DNA from: Streptomyces sp. NBC_01235
GTDB lineage: Bacteria; Actinomycetota; Actinomycetes; Streptomycetales; Streptomycetaceae
Direction of reading: 5' to 3'
Assembly: GCF_035989285.1 (NCBI RefSeq)
Contig: NZ_CP108513.1
Location: forward strand, 6,386,001-6,450,000
DNA: 64,000 nt
This document shows positions 7,912 to 16,300 of this stretch, one piece after another. The notes beneath the pieces were generated by a model, which saw only the letters and a program-made list of their open reading frames with translations, made no database searches and had not been told where the DNA came from. Numbering within the stretch: position 1 is the first letter of the stretch; every line of letters begins with the position of its first letter. The position numbers were made by a program, and so were the translations under genes.

Positions 7912-9137
7912 ACGGTGTCGGCCCAGGTGGTGCGAGTCTTGGCCGCGACAAGGACACAGGCCGGTGCCGTCACCGCTGAGAAGGTGACCACCGCGGTCAG
8001 CAGATCGGTGGCCGCAGCCAGGAAGCCGACGCCGATGACGGGCACTCCGACACCGAGATAGGTGATCATGTAGAAGGCGGAGAGGACCTCCGCCCGGGAC
8101 TCCTGCGGTGCCAGCTCGTTCACCCTGGCCAACGCGGCCATGAACGTGATCCCCTGGCCCGCCCCGCCGCACGCGGCGGCGGCGAGGAGCAACCAGAGCG
8201 AGCGGGTTCCCCCAGCGGCCGCCAGCATCCCCAGCCCGGCGGTGAGCAGGAGCAGACCGGTCGTCGGCGGTGCCGCGATGCCCCTGCGGGCCAGCGCATA
8301 CTGCGTCACCGCGGCGAACAACAGGAACATGCCCGCCGCCGTGCCGGCCAGCAGGAGATCGTGGTGGTGCAGGATGGCCGTGGCGTACGACGGGACCATG
8401 GCGAGGAAGAGCGCTACCACGGCCCACCCGAGGACGCTGACAGCGGACGCGAGCGCGAAGCGCCGCCGCACAGGGGCTGGGATGCGGGGGCGGTGGAAAA
8501 GCCAGACACCGGGGCGCGTCCTCCTGGGCAGCCGGGTGGCGCCGACCGCCGCCAGGGCGAGCAACGCCAGTTCGACAAGGTAGGTCAGACGCAGCGGCAG
8601 CGGCGCGTGCTGCCCGAGGAATCCGGCGAGGACCGGGCCGATCCCACCTCCGCCCACGATCATGACGGAGGCGAGCATGGACGCCCGCGCGCGGTCCCCC
8701 GACGGCTCCGTCTCCACCAGGGCAGCGGTGAGCGCGCCGGAGGCCGCGCCGACCGAAACACCCTGTAACGCTCGCGCGGCGTACAGCCAGGCGACGCTGT
8801 CGGCGCAGCAGAACAGGACGGCCGCGACCGCCGCGAGAGCGATGGCGGGTCCGACCATGCGGCGATACCCGAGGCTGTCGGTCAGCGCCCCGGAAAACAT
8901 GGCCGTGGGGATCAAGGTCCCCGCGTACACCGCGAACACGAGAGTGACCACGAGAGGGGAGAACCCGAACGCGGCCTGGTAGCGGGCGTACAGCGGGGTC
9001 GGCATGTTCGTGCCGACGGTCAGCACGAAGAGGATGTAGGCGGCTGCCGCGAAAGGAAGGCGTCCGCCGCGCCCAGGGCGGTCGTGCCGTTCCGCGGTCC
9101 GCGACTGTCCCGGGCGCCGCTGCCCGACGCCGTTCAC
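7908..9137 (-). CDS. MFS transporter (DHA1-like drug exporter)
   Basis: The 409-aa protein has about 12 predicted membrane helices. The loop 2-3 motif GALTDSLGYRRMV resembles the major-facilitator GxLaDrxGrkxxl motif, and ALQGVSVGAASGALTAALVE fits helix 4-5 of drug exporters. The GTG start overlaps the SARP stop by 4 bases (GTGA), so the two are translationally coupled. Such pairs are typical of pathway regulator plus product exporter. It probably exports the product of the 0.8-12.8 kb locus; the substrate is unknown. Confidence 0.85.
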   Translation of the reverse strand: MNGVGQRRPGQSRTAERHDRPGRGGRLPFAAAAYILFVLTVGTNMPTPLYARYQAAFGFSPLVVTLVFAVYAGTLIPTAMFSGALTDSLGYRRMVGPAIALAAVAAVLFCCADSVAWLYAARALQGVSVGAASGALTAALVETEPSGDRARASMLASVMIVGGGGIGPVLAGFLGQHAPLPLRLTYLVELALLALAAVGATRLPRRTRPGVWLFHRPRIPAPVRRRFALASAVSVLGWAVVALFLAMVPSYATAILHHHDLLLAGTAAGMFLLFAAVTQYALARRGIAAPPTTGLLLLTAGLGMLAAAGGTRSLWLLLAAAACGGAGQGITFMAALARVNELAPQESRAEVLSAFYMITYLGVGVPVIGVGFLAAATDLLTAVVTFSAVTAPACVLVAAKTRTTWADTV

Positions 9138-9928
9138 GAGGCGTACGCGGAGGACAGCGGCCGGCTGTGGTCGTCCAGCCAGGGCTCCCGGGCGAGAATC
9201 GCGCGATGCAGGTTGCGCAGCCGGTTACAGGGTTCCATGCCCAGCTCGTCGTGGAGTGTCCTGCGGATGCGCTCGTACGCGGCCAGACACTCGGGTATTC
9301 GGCCGCTGCGGTAAAGGGCGATCATCAGACAGGCGTGCACGTTCTCCCACATGGGGTGCTCCTGCGCGAGACCGTAGAGCTCGCCGATGAGCTGAGTGTG
9401 GCGGCCCAGCCGGAGCTCCAGGGTGAGCCACTGTTCGTGCAGGGCGTTGCGCCGCTCGTCCAACTGCTGGGCGTAGCCGTCCAGAGCGGGTGTGGTGCGC
9501 ACGTCGGCGAGCGCGGATCCCCGCCAAAGCATCAGCGACTCGGAAAGCAGCCGGGCAGCCTCCAGGGACCGTTCCATGCGGATGGCCTGCTGGGCCCTGG
9601 CCGCCCTGGACTCGAAGAGGGCGAGGTCCAGGCAATGCCCATCGAGTCGCATCGTGTAGCCGGACGATGTGGTGGTGATGAGGGAGGGACTCGCGCCGGC
9701 CCGGATGAAGTTCCCGCGCAGCTTGGAGACATAGACCTGGAGCGCGGTGGTCGCGGTGCGCGGAGGCGTCTCGGCCCATAGGGCGCCGATGAGCCGTGCA
9801 GGGGATAACACGTGGCCTGCGTGCATGCAGAACATGGCCAGCAACGACCTGATTTTGAGTGCTTGTGGGGTGACTGTCTCGCCGGCGTCTGTCTCCACTT
9901 CTATTGGGCCCAGAATCCTAAACCTCAT
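9134..9928 (-). CDS. SARP-family pathway activator (OmpR-type wHTH + BTAD)
   Basis: The 264-aa protein has an N-terminal OmpR/PhoB-like winged helix (MRFRILGPIEV to about residue 95) followed by a bacterial transcriptional activation domain ending near LHDELGMEPCNRLRNLHRAIL. Size and layout match small SARPs such as ActII-ORF4 and RedD. The ATG at 9928 has a GAGAGGG ribosome site; a GTG four codons upstream is possible. SARPs bind heptamer direct repeats with 11-bp pitch upstream of biosynthetic genes, and four such clusters are seen here. It shares an operon with the MFS exporter. Confidence 0.92.
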   Translation of the reverse strand: MRFRILGPIEVETDAGETVTPQALKIRSLLAMFCMHAGHVLSPARLIGALWAETPPRTATTALQVYVSKLRGNFIRAGASPSLITTTSSGYTMRLDGHCLDLALFESRAARAQQAIRMERSLEAARLLSESLMLWRGSALADVRTTPALDGYAQQLDERRNALHEQWLTLELRLGRHTQLIGELYGLAQEHPMWENVHACLMIALYRSGRIPECLAAYERIRRTLHDELGMEPCNRLRNLHRAILAREPWLDDHSRPLSSAYAS

Positions 9929-9940
9929 ACGCCCTCTCAC

Positions 9941-10289
9941 TTAATTCCCGAAGGCCATTCCTGTCAGATTGGAGCATTGCTGCGACAAACGAAATAAATC
10001 ATGGGTGGAGGTTCAGGGGGTGTCAAGCCCTTGAAAGCGGAATCAAGTCGACCGGCCGATTCTCACGGGTGGCTCGCCGTGTACAATCCAACTCTTAGAT
10101 GCCCCGTAAATGCATCCATGTCAGGACATTTAATAAAATACTTGACGAGTGGCGCGCGCGATTCAGGGGTGCGTTAATGCATGATCGCCGATCGGTTCGG
10201 AATCCGGACGCGCCTGCTCCCTGGTTGGCCAATTCATCGCAAAGTTGGGCGGGCGGTGGACGCCGGGCCGTATGGCGAGAATGGTGCCA
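9941..10289. other. Divergent regulator/antiporter intergenic region
   Basis: No gene is seen. This is the first part of a 527-base spacer between the SARP (left) and the antiporter (right). It is unusually AT-rich for the window, for example around 10090-10145 with GTGTACAATCC and ATTTAATAAAATAC, which fits promoter DNA. The operator array is listed separately. Confidence 0.5.
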
Positions 10290-10417
10290 CGGTTTAGCGA
10301 TGCTTAGGCCAGGCTTAGGCCAGGCTTAGGCGAGTGTCGCCCGGGTGTGGGTCGCAGCAGTACAGCGACCGTGTGAACGTGCCAGCGCTTAGGGGAGAGT
10401 TAGGCGACTCTTCAGTG
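10290..10417 (+). promoter_or_regulatory. SARP-box array before the antiporter gene
   Basis: TTAG cores occur at 10294, 10304, 10315 and 10326 (perfect GCTTAGGCCAG units 11 bp apart in the middle) and again at 10389 and 10400, with TTCAG at 10411. The two clusters are 63 bp apart, about six helical turns. The second ends some 50 bases before the antiporter ATG, with CGTAAT at 10432 as a possible -10. One-turn-spaced heptamer repeats are the known SARP operator form. This is the clearest such array in the window. Confidence 0.7.
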
Positions 10418-10467
10418 CGGCATGTCAGGCTCGTAATCCGTGTCCGATGAGCGAGCCAAGGGGTCTC

Positions 10468-11865
10468 ATGCGGCATCTCGCCTTCTATTCTCCAAGCGAT
10501 CCGAATCTCGAACTCACCCTCAAAGTACTGCTTGCAATACTTGGCATTCTTGCGGCATCTGCGATCTGCGGAAAAATCGCCCTCATGGTCAAGCAGCCGC
10601 GAGTCCTCGGTGAAATGGTAGCCGGTGTTCTCCTCGGTCCCACACTTCTGGGAGTTCTGCTGCCCGGAGTGCAGAAGTCGCTCTTCCCTGCGGACGTGAA
10701 GCCGGTTCTCTATGTGCTGAGCACTATTGGGCTGACGCTGTACATGTTCCTGGTGGGCGCTGGGATCGATCACGGAAAGAAGAGCGGCAAGAGCGGGAAA
10801 GGCGCGAAGGGTACAGGCGGCGAGGGTGCCGAGCGGCAGGGGCGGCACGTGATCCTGCTCGCCGTGTCAGGCATCATTCCCTCGCTGGTGCTGGGCGTAG
10901 GAGTGGGACTGCTGTGGTACTCGCAGCTCTCCAGGCGCGACGTCTCCCGCATGGAATTCGCGCTCTTCCTCGGCGGCGCGCTTTCGCTTACGGCGTTCCC
11001 CATGCTCGCCCGAATCCTGTACGAACGAGGCCTGGAGAACTCGCCGTTGGGCAGGCTGACACTGGTCGCCGCCTCCGTGGACGACGTGGTCGCCTGGTGC
11101 TTCCTCGCGGTGCTGTCCGCGGTGCACGCCGGCTCGGGTCCCATGAGCGCGCTGCAGAGCATCCTGCTCGCCGTGGTCTTCACAGGCGTGATGCTCTTCG
11201 GGGTCGCGCGCCTGCTGCGCCCTCTCGGCGCCCGGGTGGCACAGACGAAGAGCTTCACGACCGGCCAGATGTACGTCGTGGCGTTCGTCGTTCTCGGGGC
11301 CGGGTGGTTCACGGACCGTATAGGTATCTACTCGGTCTTCGGCGGGTTCATCGCCGGGCTCGCGATGCCGCGGGACGCTGCCTTCCGAGAGGCGCTGCAC
11401 GGCAGGATGATGGACTTCGTCAGCGTCTTCCTGCTGCCGATCTTCTTCGCGTTCTCCGGGCTCAACACCAAGCTCAACAGCGTGGCCGGGGCAACCATGT
11501 TGCTCGCCTTCGGGATGTTTCTGGCTGCCGGATTCATCGGGAAGTACGTGGGCTGCGGGCTCGCGATGCGGACGATGGGCTTCTCCTGGCGAGAGTCCTG
11601 GGCCGTGGGCGGCCTCATGAATGCCCGGGGCCTGATGATCCTGATCTTCATCAACATCGGTCTCAGCCAGCGCATCATCTCCCAGGAGGTCTTCTCGATA
11701 TTGGTCCTCGTCGCGGTGGTGACCACGGCCGGAGCCATGCCGCTGTACCGGTGGGCCCTGCCGCAGAGCATCGAGGGGCGGCTCGTGACCGGTGCCTCCG
11801 GTGCCGCAGGCAAGTCCCGGGAGGACCAGGCCGGACAACGGGAAATGGCGGCCGACGCTTCCTGA
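10468..11865 (+). CDS. CPA2-family cation/proton antiporter (KefB-like)
   Basis: The 465-aa membrane protein has about 12-13 hydrophobic segments. CPA2 features include KQPRVLGEMVAGVLLGPTLLG near the N-terminus and the paired acidic residues in AASVDDVVAWC. A Gly/Lys-rich cytosolic loop follows helix 3. The ATG at 10468 is preferred because AAGGGG lies 4 bases upstream; the frame opens at 10447. Related antiporters occur in some ionophore clusters, where they may give self-resistance. Here the SARP-like array upstream ties it to the biosynthetic locus, and its role (resistance, export or pH balance) is open. Confidence 0.85.
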   Translation: MRHLAFYSPSDPNLELTLKVLLAILGILAASAICGKIALMVKQPRVLGEMVAGVLLGPTLLGVLLPGVQKSLFPADVKPVLYVLSTIGLTLYMFLVGAGIDHGKKSGKSGKGAKGTGGEGAERQGRHVILLAVSGIIPSLVLGVGVGLLWYSQLSRRDVSRMEFALFLGGALSLTAFPMLARILYERGLENSPLGRLTLVAASVDDVVAWCFLAVLSAVHAGSGPMSALQSILLAVVFTGVMLFGVARLLRPLGARVAQTKSFTTGQMYVVAFVVLGAGWFTDRIGIYSVFGGFIAGLAMPRDAAFREALHGRMMDFVSVFLLPIFFAFSGLNTKLNSVAGATMLLAFGMFLAAGFIGKYVGCGLAMRTMGFSWRESWAVGGLMNARGLMILIFINIGLSQRIISQEVFSILVLVAVVTTAGAMPLYRWALPQSIEGRLVTGASGAAGKSREDQAGQREMAADAS

Positions 11866-11906
11866 CAACGGCAGGACACGGATGGCGGGTTACCGCACGC
11901 GAGGAA

Positions 11907-11925
11907 TTAAGTGGCCCTTTAATAG
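11907..11925 (+). promoter_or_regulatory. Putative SARP operator before the FabG-type gene
   Basis: The sequence TTAAGTGGCCCTTTAATAG has TTAAGTG and TTTAATA 11 bases apart and matches 14 of 19 bases of the element at 763-781 before the halogenase-like operon. The reductase start codon is 48 bases downstream. Binding by the SARP is inferred. Confidence 0.5.
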
Positions 11926-11972
11926 CTGCTGCTTTCCTGGAGGACCATGGTGCCGCGACCCGGGGAGAGACC

Positions 11973-12770
11973 TTGTCCGACGACATCAGTGAGGCTGGAC
12001 TGCGCACCACACGCGACACGGAAGGTGAGCCGGACGACCGGCGCCGCGTCCTGGTGACGGGGGCTGCCCGAGGGATCGGCCGGAGCATCGCCCTCAAGCT
12101 CGCTGCCGAGGGATACGACGTCATCGGCTGTTACCGGTCCGAGAGCAAGGAGGCGCGGGAAACCCAGGAGGAGGTCGAATCCCTGGGTGTCCGCGCGCTG
12201 TTCACAGAGTGCGACGTGCGCGACCGCGACGCCGTGGAGGAGATGGTGGCCCGCGCCGAGAACGAGCTGGGTCCCCTCACGGCACTGGTGAACAATGCGG
12301 GAATCACCCGGAACGGGCCCATGCCCCTCCTGGCCGGTGAGGCATGGGACGACGTCATCGATACCAATCTCACCGGTATGTGGAACGTGTGCCAGTCGGT
12401 CCTGTACCGCTTCCTGCGGCGCAAGTCCGGCGCCTGCGTCAACATCTCCTCGATCGTCGCGCTGAGCGGCTTCGTGACGATGAGCAACTACGCCGCCAGC
12501 AAGGCAGGCATCATCGGCATGAGCAAGTCACTCGCGCGGGAAGTCGCGGGCCACGGTGTCCGGGTCAATGTGGTTGCTCCCGGAATCACCGATACTCAGA
12601 TGATGGAGGACATTCCCGTACCGATGCGGGAGAAGATGCTCGAGCGCATCCCGCTCAAGCGGTTCGGCCGCCCCGAGGACACCGCCGACCTGGTCGCCTA
12701 CCTCCTTTCGGATCGTGCGGCGTACATCACCGGCCAGGTGATCCGGGTGGACGGCGGGGCAGCCCTGTGA
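11973..12770 (+). CDS. FabG-type 3-ketoacyl reductase (SDR family)
   Basis: The 265-aa classical short-chain dehydrogenase has the cofactor motif TGAARGIG, the NNAG motif, and the triad Ser160, Tyr173, Lys177 (YAASK). It closely resembles 3-oxoacyl-ACP and acetoacetyl-CoA reductases using NADPH. A TTG start at 11973 is chosen: GGGGAGAG lies 3-10 bases upstream, and nearby ATG and GTG codons are out of frame. About 20 extra N-terminal residues precede the fold. It probably reduces the beta-keto group of the unit made by the acetoacetyl-CoA synthetase and precedes the MaoC step. Confidence 0.85.
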   Translation: MSDDISEAGLRTTRDTEGEPDDRRRVLVTGAARGIGRSIALKLAAEGYDVIGCYRSESKEARETQEEVESLGVRALFTECDVRDRDAVEEMVARAENELGPLTALVNNAGITRNGPMPLLAGEAWDDVIDTNLTGMWNVCQSVLYRFLRRKSGACVNISSIVALSGFVTMSNYAASKAGIIGMSKSLAREVAGHGVRVNVVAPGITDTQMMEDIPVPMREKMLERIPLKRFGRPEDTADLVAYLLSDRAAYITGQVIRVDGGAAL

Positions 12771-12819
12771 CGTTCCGGCGGACGGGACGCATCATGACCG
12801 CCAACTGCTGAGCCTGCCC

Positions 12820-12915
12820 TACCCGTCGCATGGTCCGCGACGGGACCACGAAGTCGTCGCAGTACCTCACCAGCACCGCCGTGTCCGTGCAGCGTTGGTG
12901 CATCGAGGGGTGCTG
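12820..12915 (-). pseudogene. Possible group II intron reverse transcriptase relic
   Basis: On the minus strand a short stretch reads TDTAVLVRYCDDFVVPSRT, which resembles the catalytic LVRYADDFVV box of group II intron reverse transcriptases, with Cys in place of Ala. Flanking sequence does not continue the domain. About 30 codons remain, so this is a relic at most. The motif is short and could be chance. Confidence 0.35.
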
Positions 12916-13029
12916 AGGCAGCGGCGGTGGAGGTTGGACGGGTCCTATGTCTGTCTCTGGTCGACAACGTGGCGTCCGGGCGGGGGCGCTCAAGCAGACG
13001 GAGTCGGCACACCGGTGGAGTGATGGCCA

Positions 13030-13200
13030 TCGGGTGAGCTGTCCGGCGAGAGCAAGGATCTGCTCGACACCGAACCCGCGGTGTACGCCAGCGCCGTATC
13101 TCGGTGGGAGATCGCCGTCAAACAGTCCCTCGGGAATCTGGAAGGCCCGGAGGACCTGGTTGAGCGGGTACGCGACAGCCCGGGAAGCCGCCAGATCCGT
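13030..13200 (+). pseudogene. VapC-like PIN-domain toxin relic
   Basis: One plus-strand frame reads LLDTEPAVYASAVSRWEIAV followed by KQSLGNLEGPEDLVERVRDS. This matches the middle of VapC-type PIN proteins (the conserved S-x-x-S-x-W-E-I-x-x-K region). The N-terminal Asp strand and the C-terminal half are gone, and no antitoxin gene is adjacent. It is a remnant of a toxin-antitoxin locus. Confidence 0.6.
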
Positions 13201-13270
13201 GAGTGGCGAGCCCGACGCCCCGGACCCCGATGTTCCGGCCCGGGGTGACGGACCGCAGGTACGGCGACGA

Positions 13271-13314
13271 CCGAACGGGCCCCGACTCCTGCGGAGGAGT
13301 CGGGGCCCGTTCGG
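13271..13314. terminator. Bidirectional hairpin terminator
   Basis: A perfect 19-bp stem (CCGAACGGGCCCCGACTCC at 13271-13289 with its complement at 13296-13314) encloses a 6-base loop. It lies just beyond the stop of the leftward DNRLRE gene and beyond the relics on the right of the biosynthetic locus. No long T-run follows, as is usual in Streptomyces. Confidence 0.85.
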
Positions 13315-13332
13315 TGTCGGCCGGTCGGCCGG

Positions 13333-16300
13333 TCAGCCCAGTTGCTTCATCGTCGTGTTGCCGGTGGAGCGCAGGGTCGTGGCCGCGCCGATGGCGGTGG
13401 CTCCGCCCTTGTACAGCAGGAGCGCTCCGGCACTGTTGGTGGCCACGATGTCGGGGATGCCGTCACCGCTGATGTCCGGGCTGCCGTAGAGAAGGGGGAA
13501 GGCCGCCTGCGTCATGGTGCCGGAGACGTAGGCGTTGTCGCCGTCCAGGCTTGCGGCGGCCGTGCCCAGGCTCTTGAGGTCCGTGCCCACGCCGTCGCTG
13601 TCGAGGATGCCCTTGCGAAGCCAGATGTTGCCGGCGGTGGTCCGGTAGGTCAGGTCGGCCGCGCCGTCGTCGTTGTAGTCGGCGATGGCCACGAAGTCGC
13701 GTTCCTTGTCGGCCCAGGCGGAGGACGTCAGCTTGACGGCCTCGCTGAACGTCCCGCCGCTGTAGCCGCTGAACACCCACAGTTCGGCGCCGCCCGTTCC
13801 GCCGGCCACGAACAGCTCGGGCTGGCCGTCGCCGGTGATGTCGCCCGCCGACTTGATCTCCGAGAAGGTGGACGGGGCGGGGGCGTTGGACGGCAGTCGT
13901 ATCTCGATGCGCTTGCTGACGTCGATGGCGCCGTAGCCGTCGCCGGGGTAGAGGAAGAGCCGGCCCTCGGGGGTGCGGACGACCCAGTCGGTGACGCCGT
14001 CGCCGGGGGCGAAGTCGCCGTTGTGGGTGACCAGGGAGTACGTGACCGTGCCGTCGGCCTTGGTCTCCCAGATGTGCGGGGCGGTGGCGTCGTTCTCGAG
14101 CAGGGTCCCCTTGTCGTGGGTGCCGAGCGTGGCGGCGATGAAGGCGCCGTTCTGCGACAGCGAGTCGATCCAGAGGTTTCCGGCGGCGTCGATGCGGCCG
14201 AAGTCGGCGTTGCCGTCGCCGTTCAGGTCGCCGGGGCCGTCGGCGACCGAGCGTGGCGTGACGTAGAAGAAGTACTTGCGGGCGTTCGGGGAGGCGTTGC
14301 CGGCCGAGTCGAATTCCTTGACGTACAGGGTGTTGGGGCCGGCGGAGGGTGGCTGGACCGCGGTGACGGTGGCCGACTTGACGGGAGTGGTGCAGGAGGC
14401 CGTGAGACCGCCCGTGGTGCCCTGCTTGCCGTTCGCGCAGACGTAACCGGCGTAGCTGGTGGAGTTGATGGAGTAGGCGAACTTCACGATGTCGGTCTCG
14501 GAGGTGTCGCCGACCGCGAAGGTGAAGCTGCCGGAGTTGCCGAACGGCTTGGGGGACCAGACCTCGGGGTTGCCGTCCTCGTCCTGGTCGCCGGGGAAGT
14601 CCGTCGAGACGACCGGTGCGGGGGAGTCGGGCAGGTCGGTGTCGTAGACGAAGCGGCAGTAGAGGGTGCCGCTGGTCGGCGCCCAGGCGCTGCTGGCGTC
14701 GGCGTCCCAGGCGCGTACCCGCCACTGGTAGGTGACGCCGTTGGCGAGCCCGGAGAGGTTGGCCGAGATGGCGGCACCGCTGGTCGTCGGCCGGTGGAAG
14801 ATCGTCTTGGCGCCGGTGTCGGTCCGCGTGAGTTCGAACTCCAGCTCCTTGAGCACGCCGTCCGGGTCGGTGGCCTTGGCGCTGATGGAGATGTTCGCCG
14901 ACTTGCCGATCTTGATGTACGGCGACGCGCTGGTGTCACAGGAGCCGGGGCTCATGGTGAGGGTCGTCGGTGTGTTCGGCTTGCGGTTGTAGGTGATGGC
15001 CACCGTGGGCGAACCGCCGCCCTCCGCCTGGAACTTCTTCCAGGAGTACGTGTCGGTCTCCAGGCTGCTGGAGGAGCCCGTCGGCGCGGAGGACGACGTG
15101 GAGGCGACCAGGCCGATGTTGAAGTCGGTCCAGCCGTTGTTCGCGACCTCCTGGGCCAGCGAGGTGACGGTGAAGTTGACGTAGGCGTTCGGGCACGCGC
15201 TGTTGGACTTCCAGCCGTAGGCGAAGGACTTGGAAGTGATCTTCCTCTTCCAGGCCGGCTGGTTGTTCCAGGTGGTCTTGGTGCCGAAGGGGTCCGTGCG
15301 CCACACCTGCACGGTGCGCTTGCTGCAGGACCAGGAGTGCGTTTCGAGGACCTTCAGGGTGGCCGAGGAGACGGTCGCGCCCTTGATGGAGCTCTTGATC
15401 TTCATCTTGAAGAAGGACCGGGCGGTGCCCCAGGTCTGCTTCTCGAAGCCGACGCGGGCTTCCTTGGTGTCCTCGTTGTAGTTGGCGCCGTCGTAGAAGC
15501 TGGAGCCCGGATACCGCTTGTAGACCGTGGTCCAGTTGGCGCGGACGCCGGTGGTGGAGGGGTCGACGAAGAGCGGGTAGGTCAGGTTCTCGGTGGCGGT
15601 GAGGTAGTTCTTCGGCGGGGTGACGGTCAGGACGCCGCCCTCGAAGTCGGCGTCCGCGGTGGCGGCGTGGGAGCCTTCGCCGGGGCCGTTCACGGCGGGC
15701 AGGGCGAGCGTGTCGTTCGCGGCGTCGGTCTGCGCGAAGGCGGCGGGGTCGGCCGCGACCGCTCCTTCGACGGCCCCTGCTACGCCCCCTTCCACGGCCT
15801 CGGGGTCCTCGTTGGTGCCGGTCGCGGCCTCCGGATCGGCGGACTCGGTGCCGGCGTGGGCGGACTCGGTGTCCGTGTCGTGCGTGCCCGCGGAGTCCCA
15901 CAGGAACGGGGTGGGGGAGACGGCGATCTCGGCGCCCGCGCTGTCCTTGGCCATCAGCACGTCGGTCGACGGGTCGAGGGCGAAGGTGAGGCTGGAGGAG
16001 GTGACCCGGTAGCGCGGCGGGGCGTCGGCCAGCTGCGCGGCGGCCTCCGGCGTGTGCACGACCAGGACGTGGGTGAAGCCGGTGTCGCGCGCGGACAGCA
16101 TCAGGTCCACGCCGGGCCGGACGCCCTCGTACAGCGCGCGGTTGTCCTCGACGACGGGCTCGGGCAGCGTGCCGGGCCACTCGAAGTCGATCTCGTGGCC
16201 CTCGGCGGTCATCGTCAGCAGCCGGGTCCAGGTGGACTCGGCCTCGTCGTCGACCTGCTGGGCACGGCTGCTTCCGGTGCGGAAGACGGCGGCCCGGACG

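Noticed and set aside
9812..9997. Small rightward frames antisense to the SARP start
   Set aside because: They lack ribosome sites and lie entirely within the regulator and its promoter.
12947..13489. A 180-codon rightward frame over the terminator
   Set aside because: It crosses the hairpin and the antisense end of the DNRLRE gene; the protein-like part is the PIN relic in another frame.
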